64,000 bases of DNA. Origin: Hafnia alvei. Lineage in GTDB: Bacteria; Pseudomonadota; Gammaproteobacteria; Enterobacterales; Enterobacteriaceae. Each line of letters opens with the position of its first letter. Positions within the stretch are counted from its first letter, which is position 1. Of the stretch, positions 1-7,279 are shown one piece after another. The notes below the pieces were generated by a model. It was given only the letters and a program-made list of their open reading frames with translations. It did not search any database and was not told the origin of the DNA. The stretch is from contig NZ_CP139992.1 of assembly GCF_034424155.1 (NCBI RefSeq), positions 1,194,012 through 1,258,011 on the forward strand, given 5' to 3'. Made by a program: the position numbers and the translations under genes.

Positions 1-2541
1 GCACTGGCGGAGGCGGAGGCTGGTAAGCAAAAAGCGCGATTTCTACAGCAGCTAAAATCTCAGGTTGTCGCACAGAAACTTTCTGGTACTGAGCTTTTGC
101 GTTTCAAAGCGGCTCAAGTCGGGGCTGGTGATGCGGCAGAACTGTATATCCGCAAATTAGAGACAGCTAAAACAGCAACCCGCAACCTTGGCATACAAAG
201 TGCGGCAGCGCGTCGTGAACTGGGTGTTTTGGTGGGGGAACTGGCTCGAGGTAACTTTGGGGCCTTGCGAGGGTCGGGCATTACCTTGGCGAACCGTGCT
301 GGATGGATAGAACAATTGATGAGCCTACGCGGATTAGGCTTAGCCGCCGTTGTGGGAGGGATTGCAACAGCGGTCTATGTGCTGGGAAAAGCATGGTACC
401 AAGGTTCAGAAGAAGCCGTGGCCTTTAATCGGCAACTGATTCTAACGGGTAATTATGCGAGTAAAACATCGGCTGAACTACAGTCTATGGCGAAATCACT
501 GTCGGGCGGCGGTATCACTCAGGGCGCCATGTCGAGTGCGTTAGCCTCAGTGGTGGGCAGCGGTAGTTTTTCTGGCAATGCCGTTACGATGATTGCAGAT
601 ACTGCCGCTAAGATGCAGGCCAGCGTAGGCCAGTCCGTGGATGAGACAATCAGGCAGTTTAAACGCTTGCAGGATGATCCCGTGCAGTCGGTTTTGGAAC
701 TGGATAAAACGCTGCACTTTCTAACGGCAACCCAACTCGAGCAGATCACTACACTGGCAGAGCAGGGACGTACAACGGATGCTGCTCGGATAGCGATGGA
801 CACCTACGCTAATGCTATGCGTGCTCGAAGTGCCGATATTAAAAATAATCTCGGAGACTTGGAGAACGCGTGGAAATGGTTAGGCAATGCTGCATCCGGC
901 GCGTGGGATCAGATGCTGAATGTCGGGCGTGAGAGCACACTAAAAGACAAGGTAGAGTCTACCCGCCAACAGCTCGAGCGAGCTCAAAAGGATCTAGATA
1001 GTCTGCAACGTGGGGGGGCGGCGGACTCCACGGGATATGGCTATGGGCGTAAAAATGACTCTCTGATCTCGCAGCAAGAGACTCAGCGGGTCAGTAGCCA
1101 AAAGGCGCTGGTTACCCGCCTGCAAAAAGAACTGGGTGAACTGAGTGAGAAATCCTATCAGGATTCAGTGACTGCAGCGCGAGCAGCCGCTGAGCAAAAA
1201 GAGCAGGAGCGACAAAAGCGCCAATTTCAAAGTGACCAGGATCTCAAGCGGCAGTATGAAACCTCGGAGGAAAAACATCAGCGTGAGATTTTGCGGATCA
1301 AGAATTCCTACGCATCACAGTCTGCAAAAGATGAGGCGGTTAAGCGTGAAAATGCGCGCTTTGCCAAAGAGCAGGCGAGCAAAGTGCGTAAAGGACCCCA
1401 GTATAAAGCGCCGGTGGGTGATAAGGCAGAGGAATCAAGCCAAGCTGATTTACAAGCGCTGCAGGCGCAGCTGGTGGTTCTGCAACAACACAAGGCGGTG
1501 ACAGATGTTATCAGCCAGCAGCGCAAAGACTTATGGAAATCGCAGGCGCAATTCGCGGTATTAGAGGCCGCTGCGACTAAGCGCCAACTCACCACGCAGG
1601 AACAATCGTTATTAGCCAGCAAGTCGAGTGTATTGGCATATAAAGCCCGCGTTGCCGCGGTAGGTGACGAGGTTGTTTTACAGGAGCGATTAAATCGCCT
1701 CAATGATCAGGCCGATAAGTATCTTCTTCAGCAGCAAACTAAGCGGGACGCATTGCTGGCTAGCCAAACAAAGTCCAGCCGAGAGGTGCAGCGAGGACTC
1801 GAGCGCTCTCAACTGCTTTCAGGTCAGAAAGATAATCCTCGTCTCAATGAAATGCTAGATGCTCAGCGAAAAACGTGGGAGCAAGAGGACCAGTTGCGAT
1901 CGAATTGGCAGGCCGGAGGGCAAAAAGCGTGGGCGGATTATGCAGATGCAGCAACAGATGCTTATAGCGTGATGAAAGATGCCGGAGGGCAAGCACTGAC
2001 CGGTTTAAGTTCTCAACTCACCACCTTTTTGACGACGGGTAAAGCAGACTTCAAATCCTTTACCAGTTCCATTCTCAGTATGTTGACTGAAATTCTCGTA
2101 AAAATGGCTCTAGTAAATGGCGTTAAATCCTTGGCTGGTGCGATGGGATGGGGCGGCATTGAGGCCAATGCAAAAGGCGGGGTGTATTCCTCCGCAAGTT
2201 TGAGCGCATACAGTGGTTCGGTTGTCGATAAGCCGACGTTTTTTGCATTCGCTAAAGGGGGCGGTGTCATGGGAGAAGCTGGCCCTGAGGCTATTTTACC
2301 TTTACGCCGTGGCGCCAATGGAAAACTAGGTGTGGTTGCGGGAAGTGGCGGCGGCGGAAGCCCCGTTTTCCATAATACCGTTATTTTACAAAATGACGGA
2401 TCAGCCACATCTAAGTCATCTGGTGGCAATGAAGCTGTGAGCAAAACCATGATGAAAATGCTCGATCAGTTTTGTCAGGACAATATTAGTAAATCCCTTC
2501 GTCCGGGAGGACAGCTTTTTAACGCGATGAAAGGTCGTTAA
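1..2541 (+). CDS. Phage tail tape measure protein (lambda gpH-like), 5' end outside window
   Basis: This is the tail tape measure protein, which sets tail length and is expelled into the host during DNA injection. The frame is open from base 1, so the true start lies upstream; a TTG at 97 is only the first possible start inside the window. The visible part has a hydrophobic stretch near the N-terminus (GLAAVVGGIATAVYVLGKAW), a long Gln/Lys/Glu-rich coiled-coil middle, and a C-terminal region with Gly-rich FAKGGGVMGEAGPEAILPLR, the hallmark of the lambda-type tape measure C-terminus. The M, L, K, I and J tail genes follow in the lambda order, which supports the call. The exact family length cannot be judged because the protein is truncated by the window. 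Confidence 0.93.
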   Translation, partial: ALAEAEAGKQKARFLQQLKSQVVAQKLSGTELLRFKAAQVGAGDAAELYIRKLETAKTATRNLGIQSAAARRELGVLVGELARGNFGALRGSGITLANRAGWIEQLMSLRGLGLAAVVGGIATAVYVLGKAWYQGSEEAVAFNRQLILTGNYASKTSAELQSMAKSLSGGGITQGAMSSALASVVGSGSFSGNAVTMIADTAAKMQASVGQSVDETIRQFKRLQDDPVQSVLELDKTLHFLTATQLEQITTLAEQGRTTDAARIAMDTYANAMRARSADIKNNLGDLENAWKWLGNAASGAWDQMLNVGRESTLKDKVESTRQQLERAQKDLDSLQRGGAADSTGYGYGRKNDSLISQQETQRVSSQKALVTRLQKELGELSEKSYQDSVTAARAAAEQKEQERQKRQFQSDQDLKRQYETSEEKHQREILRIKNSYASQSAKDEAVKRENARFAKEQASKVRKGPQYKAPVGDKAEESSQADLQALQAQLVVLQQHKAVTDVISQQRKDLWKSQAQFAVLEAAATKRQLTTQEQSLLASKSSVLAYKARVAAVGDEVVLQERLNRLNDQADKYLLQQQTKRDALLASQTKSSREVQRGLERSQLLSGQKDNPRLNEMLDAQRKTWEQEDQLRSNWQAGGQKAWADYADAATDAYSVMKDAGGQALTGLSSQLTTFLTTGKADFKSFTSSILSMLTEILVKMALVNGVKSLAGAMGWGGIEANAKGGVYSSASLSAYSGSVVDKPTFFAFAKGGGVMGEAGPEAILPLRRGANGKLGVVAGSGGGGSPVFHNTVILQNDGSATSKSSGGNEAVSKTMMKMLDQFCQDNISKSLRPGGQLFNAMKGR

Positions 2542-2566
2542 TCAGCGTATTCATTGAGGAACGCTC

Positions 2567-2923
2567 ATGGCAATTGAAACTTTTATGTGGCCTACACAGG
2601 TCGCAGGACAGCCCACGACGGAGTACGCCAGAACAATACGCGAGGTGCAATTTGGTGATGGATATAAGCAGGTATCTGAAAGTGGCATTAACTCAGAGCG
2701 GATAAAGTTTTCTTATTCTTTTCGTGGCTCTCTGAGCGTGGCCATTGCGATCCGTGATTTTTGTCGTCGTCACTGTACTAAGGCATTTATTTGGACGCCT
2801 CCGCATGGTGATAAAGGGTTGTACATTATCAGCGCAGATTCAATCCGATTAATTCCTAACGGCAAAACGCAAGCAACAGTCTCGGCGACTTTTGAGCAAA
2901 CCTTTTCAGCTGTGGAGGTCTAA
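2567..2923 (+). CDS. Phage minor tail protein M (lambda gpM-like)
   Basis: A 118-residue minor tail protein of the lambda gpM family, part of the tail tip complex assembled with gpL, gpK, gpI and gpJ. The N-terminal pattern EVQFGDGYKQ is typical of this family. It starts with ATG after a GAGGAA ribosome binding site, 25 bp after the tape measure stop. Its stop codon overlaps the ATG of the next gene by one base (TAATG), which implies translational coupling. The length matches the usual family size of about 110 residues. Confidence 0.92.
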   Translation: MAIETFMWPTQVAGQPTTEYARTIREVQFGDGYKQVSESGINSERIKFSYSFRGSLSVAIAIRDFCRRHCTKAFIWTPPHGDKGLYIISADSIRLIPNGKTQATVSATFEQTFSAVEV

Positions 2924-3678
2924 TGTCACTAAATAGTGATTATCAAAAATTAGAGCCGGGAAACGAGATTCGACTATTTGAGGTTGACGGTACGGTATTT
3001 GGCGTGGGAGAGGTATTGCGTTTTCATGCCTACAACCTCCCTCATACGCCTGATGAAATTACCGCGGCTGGCAAAGATGAATCCAAGCTACCTGCAAAGT
3101 CGATCTGGTGGCAGGGTAATGAATATAGTGCGTGGCCATGCATGATTGAAGGGATTGAAACATCGACTAGTGGAAGCTCAGCGCAGCCTACGTTGACTAT
3201 TGCGAACCTTGACGGATCTATAACTGCGCTTTGTCTACATTACGACGACATGCTGCAGGCTAAAGTAATTATTCACGACACGCTAGCCCAATACCTTGAT
3301 GCTCGTAATTTTTCCGGCAGTCACCCGACTGCTGACCCGCTTCAAGAGAAATTGCAGGTTTACTACATTGATAGCAAGAGCGCTGAAACGAAGGTTCAGG
3401 TTGAATTTACGCTAAGTAGCCCGATGGATTTGCAGGGGGTAATGATCCCGACCCGCCAACTCCATTCGCTCTGTACATGGTGTATTCGAGGCCATTATCG
3501 CTCTGGTAATGGCTGTGATTACGCGGGAACTCGGTATTTTGATATTCACAATAATCCTGTTGATGATCCCTCTTTGGATGTTTGTAACGGTACGCTACGG
3601 GCATGCAAATTGAGGTATGGAGAAAATGAAGAGCTATCACATGGTGGTTTTGTAGGAACCTCGCTGATCAGGAGCTAA
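2923..3678 (+). CDS. Phage minor tail protein L (lambda gpL-like, Fe-S type)
   Basis: A 251-residue tail tip protein of the lambda gpL family. The C-terminal third carries several cysteines (CTWC, SGNGC, DVC, RAC) in a spacing like that of lambda gpL, where they bind an iron-sulfur cluster; the cluster here is inferred from the family. It follows gpM with a one-base overlap and precedes gpK by one base, so M, L and K are a tightly coupled unit. The start ATG at 2923 has GGAGG just upstream in the end of gpM. Confidence 0.92.
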   Translation: MSLNSDYQKLEPGNEIRLFEVDGTVFGVGEVLRFHAYNLPHTPDEITAAGKDESKLPAKSIWWQGNEYSAWPCMIEGIETSTSGSSAQPTLTIANLDGSITALCLHYDDMLQAKVIIHDTLAQYLDARNFSGSHPTADPLQEKLQVYYIDSKSAETKVQVEFTLSSPMDLQGVMIPTRQLHSLCTWCIRGHYRSGNGCDYAGTRYFDIHNNPVDDPSLDVCNGTLRACKLRYGENEELSHGGFVGTSLIRS

Positions 3679-3679
3679 C

Positions 3680-4390
3680 ATGCGGCAGAAAACAATCGAC
3701 GCAATCATGCAACATGCTGCAGCAGAATACCCGAAAGAGTGTTGTGGTCTGGTGGCACAAAAAAGCCGAGTTGAGAAATACATACCCTGCAGGAACATGG
3801 CGATCGAGGCCACAGAGCATTTTCATCTTAATACCGAGGATTACGCAGCCGCAGAAGATTGGGGGGTAGTTATCGCCGTCGTACATAGTCATCCTGATGC
3901 AACTCCCCAGCCTAGCGAGCTGGATAAGGCGCAGTGTGATGCGACCGCGCTTCCGTGGCATATTGTGAGTTGGCCAGAGGGAGATTTACGGACAATACAA
4001 CCTCGCGGGGAGCTTCCCCTTATTGAACGACCATTTGTGTTGGGGCATACGGATTGTTGGGGGTTGGTCATGAGCTATTTTCGCCAGCAGCACAGTATTG
4101 AACTAACCGATTACCGCGTTGATTATCCGTGGTGGGAAGATAATCACAGCGATAATTTTTATCACGACTGCTGGTATGAGTGTGGTTTTCGTGAGTTTAG
4201 CGGCCCCCCTCAGCCGGGCGACATGGTGATCATGCAGATACGGTCGAAGAAGTGGAACCATGCAGGCATTTTGCTCGAAGGGAATATGTTACTGCATCAT
4301 CTCTACGGGCATTTAAGTCAGCGAGTACCTTACGGTGGATACTGGATGGAAAGAACAATGAAGATAGTGCGTCATATTAGTTTGATGTGA
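3680..4390 (+). CDS. Phage tail assembly protein K with JAB/MPN and NlpC/P60 domains
   Basis: A 236-residue protein of the lambda gpK type, a tail-tip protein with two enzyme-like domains. Residues ~1-110 form a JAB1/MPN (Mov34) metalloprotease-like domain with Glu in KECCGLV and the zinc motif HSHPDATPQPSELD. Residues ~115-236 form an NlpC/P60 cysteine peptidase domain with Cys in GHTDCWGLV and His in WNHAGILLE. The NlpC/P60 part probably helps to open host peptidoglycan during infection or to process the tail tip. ATG with GGAGC upstream. It is the last gene before the first insertion of foreign material into the tail block. Confidence 0.93.
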   Translation: MRQKTIDAIMQHAAAEYPKECCGLVAQKSRVEKYIPCRNMAIEATEHFHLNTEDYAAAEDWGVVIAVVHSHPDATPQPSELDKAQCDATALPWHIVSWPEGDLRTIQPRGELPLIERPFVLGHTDCWGLVMSYFRQQHSIELTDYRVDYPWWEDNHSDNFYHDCWYECGFREFSGPPQPGDMVIMQIRSKKWNHAGILLEGNMLLHHLYGHLSQRVPYGGYWMERTMKIVRHISLM

Positions 4391-4498
4391 GGCAATATTT
4401 ACTCACTATTTTTTTATATATAGCCCATTTAACATGACGGCCGTTTTATTGTTTGTTAACATTTTTCCGCTTAAAACTTACTAATAAATGGAACAACA

Positions 4499-4828
4499 AT
4501 GAATAAATTTTCTGTGGCAATGATGACCGTGGCTGTCATTTTATTATCTGGATGTGCTACTAAAAAAGATATGATTCCAATGGGTGGAAGTAAGGCTGAT
4601 GGCACTGTGCGTATGGGATATACAGTTGGATCTTTTGAAAATCCGATTATTGATGCTAATCAAGCAAAGAATCTCGCAGCGCAAAAATGTAAAACATGGG
4701 GATATGATGGTGCCGAAGCATTCGGTGGGCAGGTAAGTCAATGTGCGCAGATGGGGGCATATGGATGTAATCTTGCAAATGTTTCTGTTGAGTATCAATG
4801 CACTGGCGGGCAAGCAGCAAAAAATTGA
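4499..4828 (+). CDS. YecR-like prophage lipoprotein (moron-like)
   Basis: A 109-residue lipoprotein: a signal peptide ends in the lipobox LLSGC, with Cys19 as the predicted lipidated residue. The mature part contains GGSKADGTVRMGYTVGSFE and a set of conserved cysteines (AAQKCKTWGY, SQCAQ, GCNL, EYQC), which resembles the E. coli YecR-like lipoprotein family as I recall it. The function is not known. The gene lies between phage tail genes K and I, is followed by its own terminator, and is not a tail gene of the lambda scheme, so it is probably lysogenic-conversion cargo. An AT-rich 108-bp gap upstream could hold a promoter. Confidence 0.75.
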   Translation: MNKFSVAMMTVAVILLSGCATKKDMIPMGGSKADGTVRMGYTVGSFENPIIDANQAKNLAAQKCKTWGYDGAEAFGGQVSQCAQMGAYGCNLANVSVEYQCTGGQAAKN

Positions 4829-4835
4829 AATTAAG

Positions 4836-4857
4836 ACCCGCTACGGCGGGTTTTTAT
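4836..4857 (+). terminator. Rho-independent terminator after the YecR-like gene
   Basis: Perfect 6-bp stem ACCCGC/GCGGGT with loop TACG, followed by a TTTTATT tract. The first IS200 copy begins immediately after this T tract. Confidence 0.85.
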
Positions 4858-4859
4858 TG

Positions 4860-5482
4860 TCAGCTTTAAACCACCTCCTCGGGAGGTGGTGATTGTCCCT
4901 GTGAGGCTATAGCCTGAAGGAAGCCCATGCCAGAAAATTCCAGCTTACTCACCACAAGTAAGAAGGAAATCACTGACATGAGCAGTTATAGAAGTTCAGC
5001 ACATGTATTCTGGCGTTGCAAATATCACTTGGTGTGGACGCCAAAGTATCGCTACAAGGTTTTAGCAGGGGCGGTAGGTAAAGAGCTTTATCGCTCAGTT
5101 TATATACTTTGCAATATGAAAGATTGTGAGGTACTTGAACTGAATGTTCAGCCAGACCATGTTCATCTTGTCGTGATGATCCCACCGAAACTCTCGATCT
5201 CAACGCTGATGGGCGTCCTGAAAGGGCGCACAGCTATTCGTCTCTACAACAAGTTTCCGCATATACGAAAGAAGCTGTGGGGTAATCATTTTTGGGCGAG
5301 GGGATATTTTGCCGACACAGTTGGAGTGAACGAAGAAATTATCAGGCGCTACGTGAGGCATCAGGATAAGAAAGACCAAGAATACGAACAGCAAATGGCG
5401 TTATTACAGGATTAAAACGAACAAGGCCCCCTTTTAGGGGGCCCCATTTAAAGCCACCTCTTCAAGAGGTGGATTTTTACTG
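4860..5482 (+). mobile_element. IS200/IS605-family element, copy 1 (tnpA only)
   Basis: A 623-bp unit defined by comparing three copies in the window. It has no terminal inverted repeats. The left end carries a subterminal hairpin CCACCTCC/GGAGGTGG (4871-4889); the right end carries CCACCTC/GAGGTGG just before ATTTTTACTG. A further hairpin GGCCCCC/GGGGGCC follows the transposase gene. Left flank is TTTTTATTG, the T tract of a terminator. No tnpB is present, as in the IS200 group. The exact cleavage points could shift by a few bases because left flank and right end share similar sequence. Confidence 0.9.
4927..5415 (+). CDS. tnpA: IS200-type Y1 transposase TnpA, copy 1
   Basis: A 162-residue single-strand transposase of the HUH/Y1 class. 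The HUH motif is visible as QPDHVHLVVMIPPK and the catalytic tyrosine as Tyr in IRRYVRHQDKK. The acidic N-terminal extension MPENSSLL precedes the usual family start MSSYRSSAHVFW; ATG 4978 would give 145 residues. ATG 4927 has the better placed AAGGA site, but both are possible. It is intact and its protein is identical to the other two copies, so it is probably recently active. Confidence 0.93.
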   Translation: MPENSSLLTTSKKEITDMSSYRSSAHVFWRCKYHLVWTPKYRYKVLAGAVGKELYRSVYILCNMKDCEVLELNVQPDHVHLVVMIPPKLSISTLMGVLKGRTAIRLYNKFPHIRKKLWGNHFWARGYFADTVGVNEEIIRRYVRHQDKKDQEYEQQMALLQD

Positions 5483-6105
5483 TCAGCTTTAAACCACCTC
5501 CTCGGGAGGTGGTGATTGTCCCTGTGAGGCTATAGCCTGAAGGAAGCCCATGCCAGAAAATTCCAGCTTACTCACCACAAGTAAGAAGGAAATCACTGAC
5601 ATGAGCAGTTATAGAAGTTCAGCACATGTATTCTGGCGTTGCAAATATCACTTGGTGTGGACGCCAAAGTATCGCTACAAGGTTTTAGCAGGGGCGGTAG
5701 GTAAAGAGCTTTATCGCTCAGTTTATATACTTTGCAATATGAAAGATTGTGAGGTACTTGAACTGAATGTTCAGCCAGACCATGTTCATCTTGTCGTGAT
5801 GATCCCACCGAAACTCTCGATCTCAACGCTGATGGGCGTCCTGAAAGGGCGCACAGCTATTCGTCTCTACAACAAGTTTCCGCATATACGAAAGAAGCTG
5901 TGGGGTAATCATTTTTGGGCGAGGGGATATTTTGCCGACACAGTTGGAGTGAACGAAGAAATTATCAGGCGCTACGTGAGGCATCAGGATAAGAAAGACC
6001 AAGAATACGAACAGCAAATGGCGTTATTACAGGATTAAAACGAACAAGGCCCCCTTTTAGGGGGCCCCATTTAAAGCCACCTCTTCAAGAGGTGGATTTT
6101 TACTG
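5483..6105 (+). mobile_element. IS200/IS605-family element, copy 2, in direct tandem with copy 1
   Basis: This copy starts at the base after the right end of copy 1 with no spacer, giving a head-to-tail dimer of two 623-bp units. The junction reads ATTTTTACTG then TCAGCTTTAAACC, a right-end/left-end junction like that of a circular transposition intermediate. By eye the two copies are identical in sequence. Confidence 0.9.
5550..6038 (+). CDS. tnpA: IS200-type Y1 transposase TnpA, copy 2
   Basis: Same 162-residue protein as copy 1, with the HVH motif and the catalytic Tyr in RRYVRHQ intact. Offset from copy 1 is exactly 623 bp. The alternative family-typical start is ATG 5601. Confidence 0.93.
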   Translation: MPENSSLLTTSKKEITDMSSYRSSAHVFWRCKYHLVWTPKYRYKVLAGAVGKELYRSVYILCNMKDCEVLELNVQPDHVHLVVMIPPKLSISTLMGVLKGRTAIRLYNKFPHIRKKLWGNHFWARGYFADTVGVNEEIIRRYVRHQDKKDQEYEQQMALLQD

Positions 6106-6108
6106 ATA

Positions 6109-6136
6109 GATACATATTTAATGCAATTGATATAAT
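6109..6136 (+). promoter_or_regulatory. Extended -10 promoter for the 6224 lipoprotein gene
   Basis: TGATATAAT at 6128-6136 is a perfect extended -10 element; GATACA about 17 bp upstream is a weak -35. It lies just outside the right end of IS copy 2, so it belongs to the phage DNA. It would give a leader of about 80 bases before ATG 6224. Confidence 0.55.
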
Positions 6137-6223
6137 TAGAGTTGTTGGTAATTTTTGGTAAAAAAATAATATAGATATATTATGATTCACCATAACCCTT
6201 AGTTATTTTTATAGGATAAGGAT

Positions 6224-6559
6224 ATGATGAAATTATTCGTTGCATTGGGTATGGTAGCCCTTGTTGGCTGCTCTAGTGCATCTCTTACTGAAAAAAAACC
6301 AATATTTCAAGCTCATACAACTAAAACTCCAGATGAAGTAAATCGCTGTCTCGCCCCTAAAATGTTGGAGTGGACTCCTGCAACTACCTCTATGCAAACG
6401 GAACAGGGGTGGCTGATTTCATCATCAGCTGATTTTGTGGGGACCTTTATGGTCACTAAAATAAATAAAAGCGGAGATGGTGGAAGTGACATAGTAATTT
6501 ATGCGGTCTCTAAAGGCTCATCTGATCCATTTGGGAGTCGAGCTAGAATGTGTATTTAA
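6224..6559 (+). CDS. Small prophage lipoprotein, unknown function (moron-like)
   Basis: A 111-residue predicted lipoprotein: MMKLFVALGMVALVGC ends in a lipobox with Cys16. The mature part has two further cysteines (VNRCLAP and the C-terminal RARMCI) that may form a disulfide in the periplasm. I do not recognise the family with confidence. Its start follows a GGATAAGGAT ribosome binding site; ATG 6227 is an alternative. It has its own upstream extended -10 promoter and a downstream terminator, and splits tail genes K and I, so it behaves as an independently expressed cargo gene in the lysogen. The sequence is AT-rich compared with the neighbouring tail genes. Confidence 0.72.
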   Translation: MMKLFVALGMVALVGCSSASLTEKKPIFQAHTTKTPDEVNRCLAPKMLEWTPATTSMQTEQGWLISSSADFVGTFMVTKINKSGDGGSDIVIYAVSKGSSDPFGSRARMCI

Positions 6560-6589
6560 CGTTTACGCACATGAATAACGATGATCATA

Positions 6590-6612
6590 AGCCCACTTTT
6601 GTGGGTTTTTTT
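6590..6612 (+). terminator. Rho-independent terminator after lipoprotein gene
   Basis: Stem GCCCAC/GTGGG with a TTTT loop and a run of seven T. It sits 30 bp past the lipoprotein stop and before the gpI gene, so it isolates the moron from the tail operon. Confidence 0.85.
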
Positions 6613-6624
6613 ATTGGTGGAAAC

Positions 6625-7218
6625 ATGAAAGAGATAATGACCCGAATAGAACTAGGTGGTGTATTAGGAAAAACGTTTGGCAAAGTGCATAGGAGATTAA
6701 TCAGTTCGGATGGTGAGGCCATTATTGCATTATGTAAGACGATATCTGGATTTGAGTCCTTTATGATTAGCAGTAAGAGCAGAGGACTTACTTATGCTGT
6801 GTTTCGGGGAAAGAAAAATATCGGTAAAGATGACCTAAGCTATCCAGTTTCAGGGGAAATAATAAGAATTATTCCTGTAATTATTGGCAGTAAAAAGGGG
6901 GGGGTGCTCCAGACTATTCTAGGTGCTGTTTTAGTAGCGGCAGGCGTAGTGTACGGATACTTTTCAGGAGATTGGGCTAATGCTGCCTATGCAATACAGG
7001 CTGGTGGCGCAATGATGTTAGGTGGTGTTGTCCAGATGCTATCTCCCCAAGCGGCAGGACTTGCTAGTAAACAAGATCCCGATAATAAAGCATCGTATGC
7101 TTTCGGCGGTGTAACTAATACTACCGCTCAAGGCTACCCAGTCCCATTACTTTACGGTAAGCGCCGAATTGGTGGCGCAATAATCTCAGCAAGCATTACT
7201 GTAGAAGATCAACAATAA
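6625..7218 (+). CDS. Phage tail assembly protein I (lambda gpI-like)
   Basis: A 197-residue tail assembly protein of the lambda gpI family, needed for tail tip assembly with gpJ. The start MKEIMTRIELGGVLGKTFGK matches the family N-terminus; ATG 6637 is an alternative, and the longer open frame reaching back to 6550 runs through a terminator and is unlikely. A hydrophobic Gly/Ala-rich stretch lies in the middle (GAVLVAAGVVYGYFSG), and the C-terminal half has YAFGGVTNTTAQGYPVPLLY, typical of gpI, followed by a Gly-rich end. GGTGG upstream serves as ribosome binding site. Confidence 0.9.
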   Translation: MKEIMTRIELGGVLGKTFGKVHRRLISSDGEAIIALCKTISGFESFMISSKSRGLTYAVFRGKKNIGKDDLSYPVSGEIIRIIPVIIGSKKGGVLQTILGAVLVAAGVVYGYFSGDWANAAYAIQAGGAMMLGGVVQMLSPQAAGLASKQDPDNKASYAFGGVTNTTAQGYPVPLLYGKRRIGGAIISASITVEDQQ

Positions 7219-7245
7219 CACTCCCTCCTATTTAACTAATCTACT

Positions 7246-7268
7246 GAGTCGCTTTTGCGGCTTTTTTT
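7246..7268 (+). terminator. Terminator-like hairpin between gpI and gpJ genes
   Basis: Stem AGTCGC/GCGGCT (one G-T pair), loop TTTT, then seven T. An intrinsic terminator inside the tail operon suggests either a trace of a lost moron, or that late transcription is antiterminated. Confidence 0.75.
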
Positions 7269-7279
7269 GTGAGTTTAAT

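Noticed and set aside
4860-6105. IS605-type tnpB or an RNA-guided nuclease next to tnpA
   Set aside because: The units are only 623 bp and carry tnpA alone; no long zinc-finger/RuvC ORF lies near.
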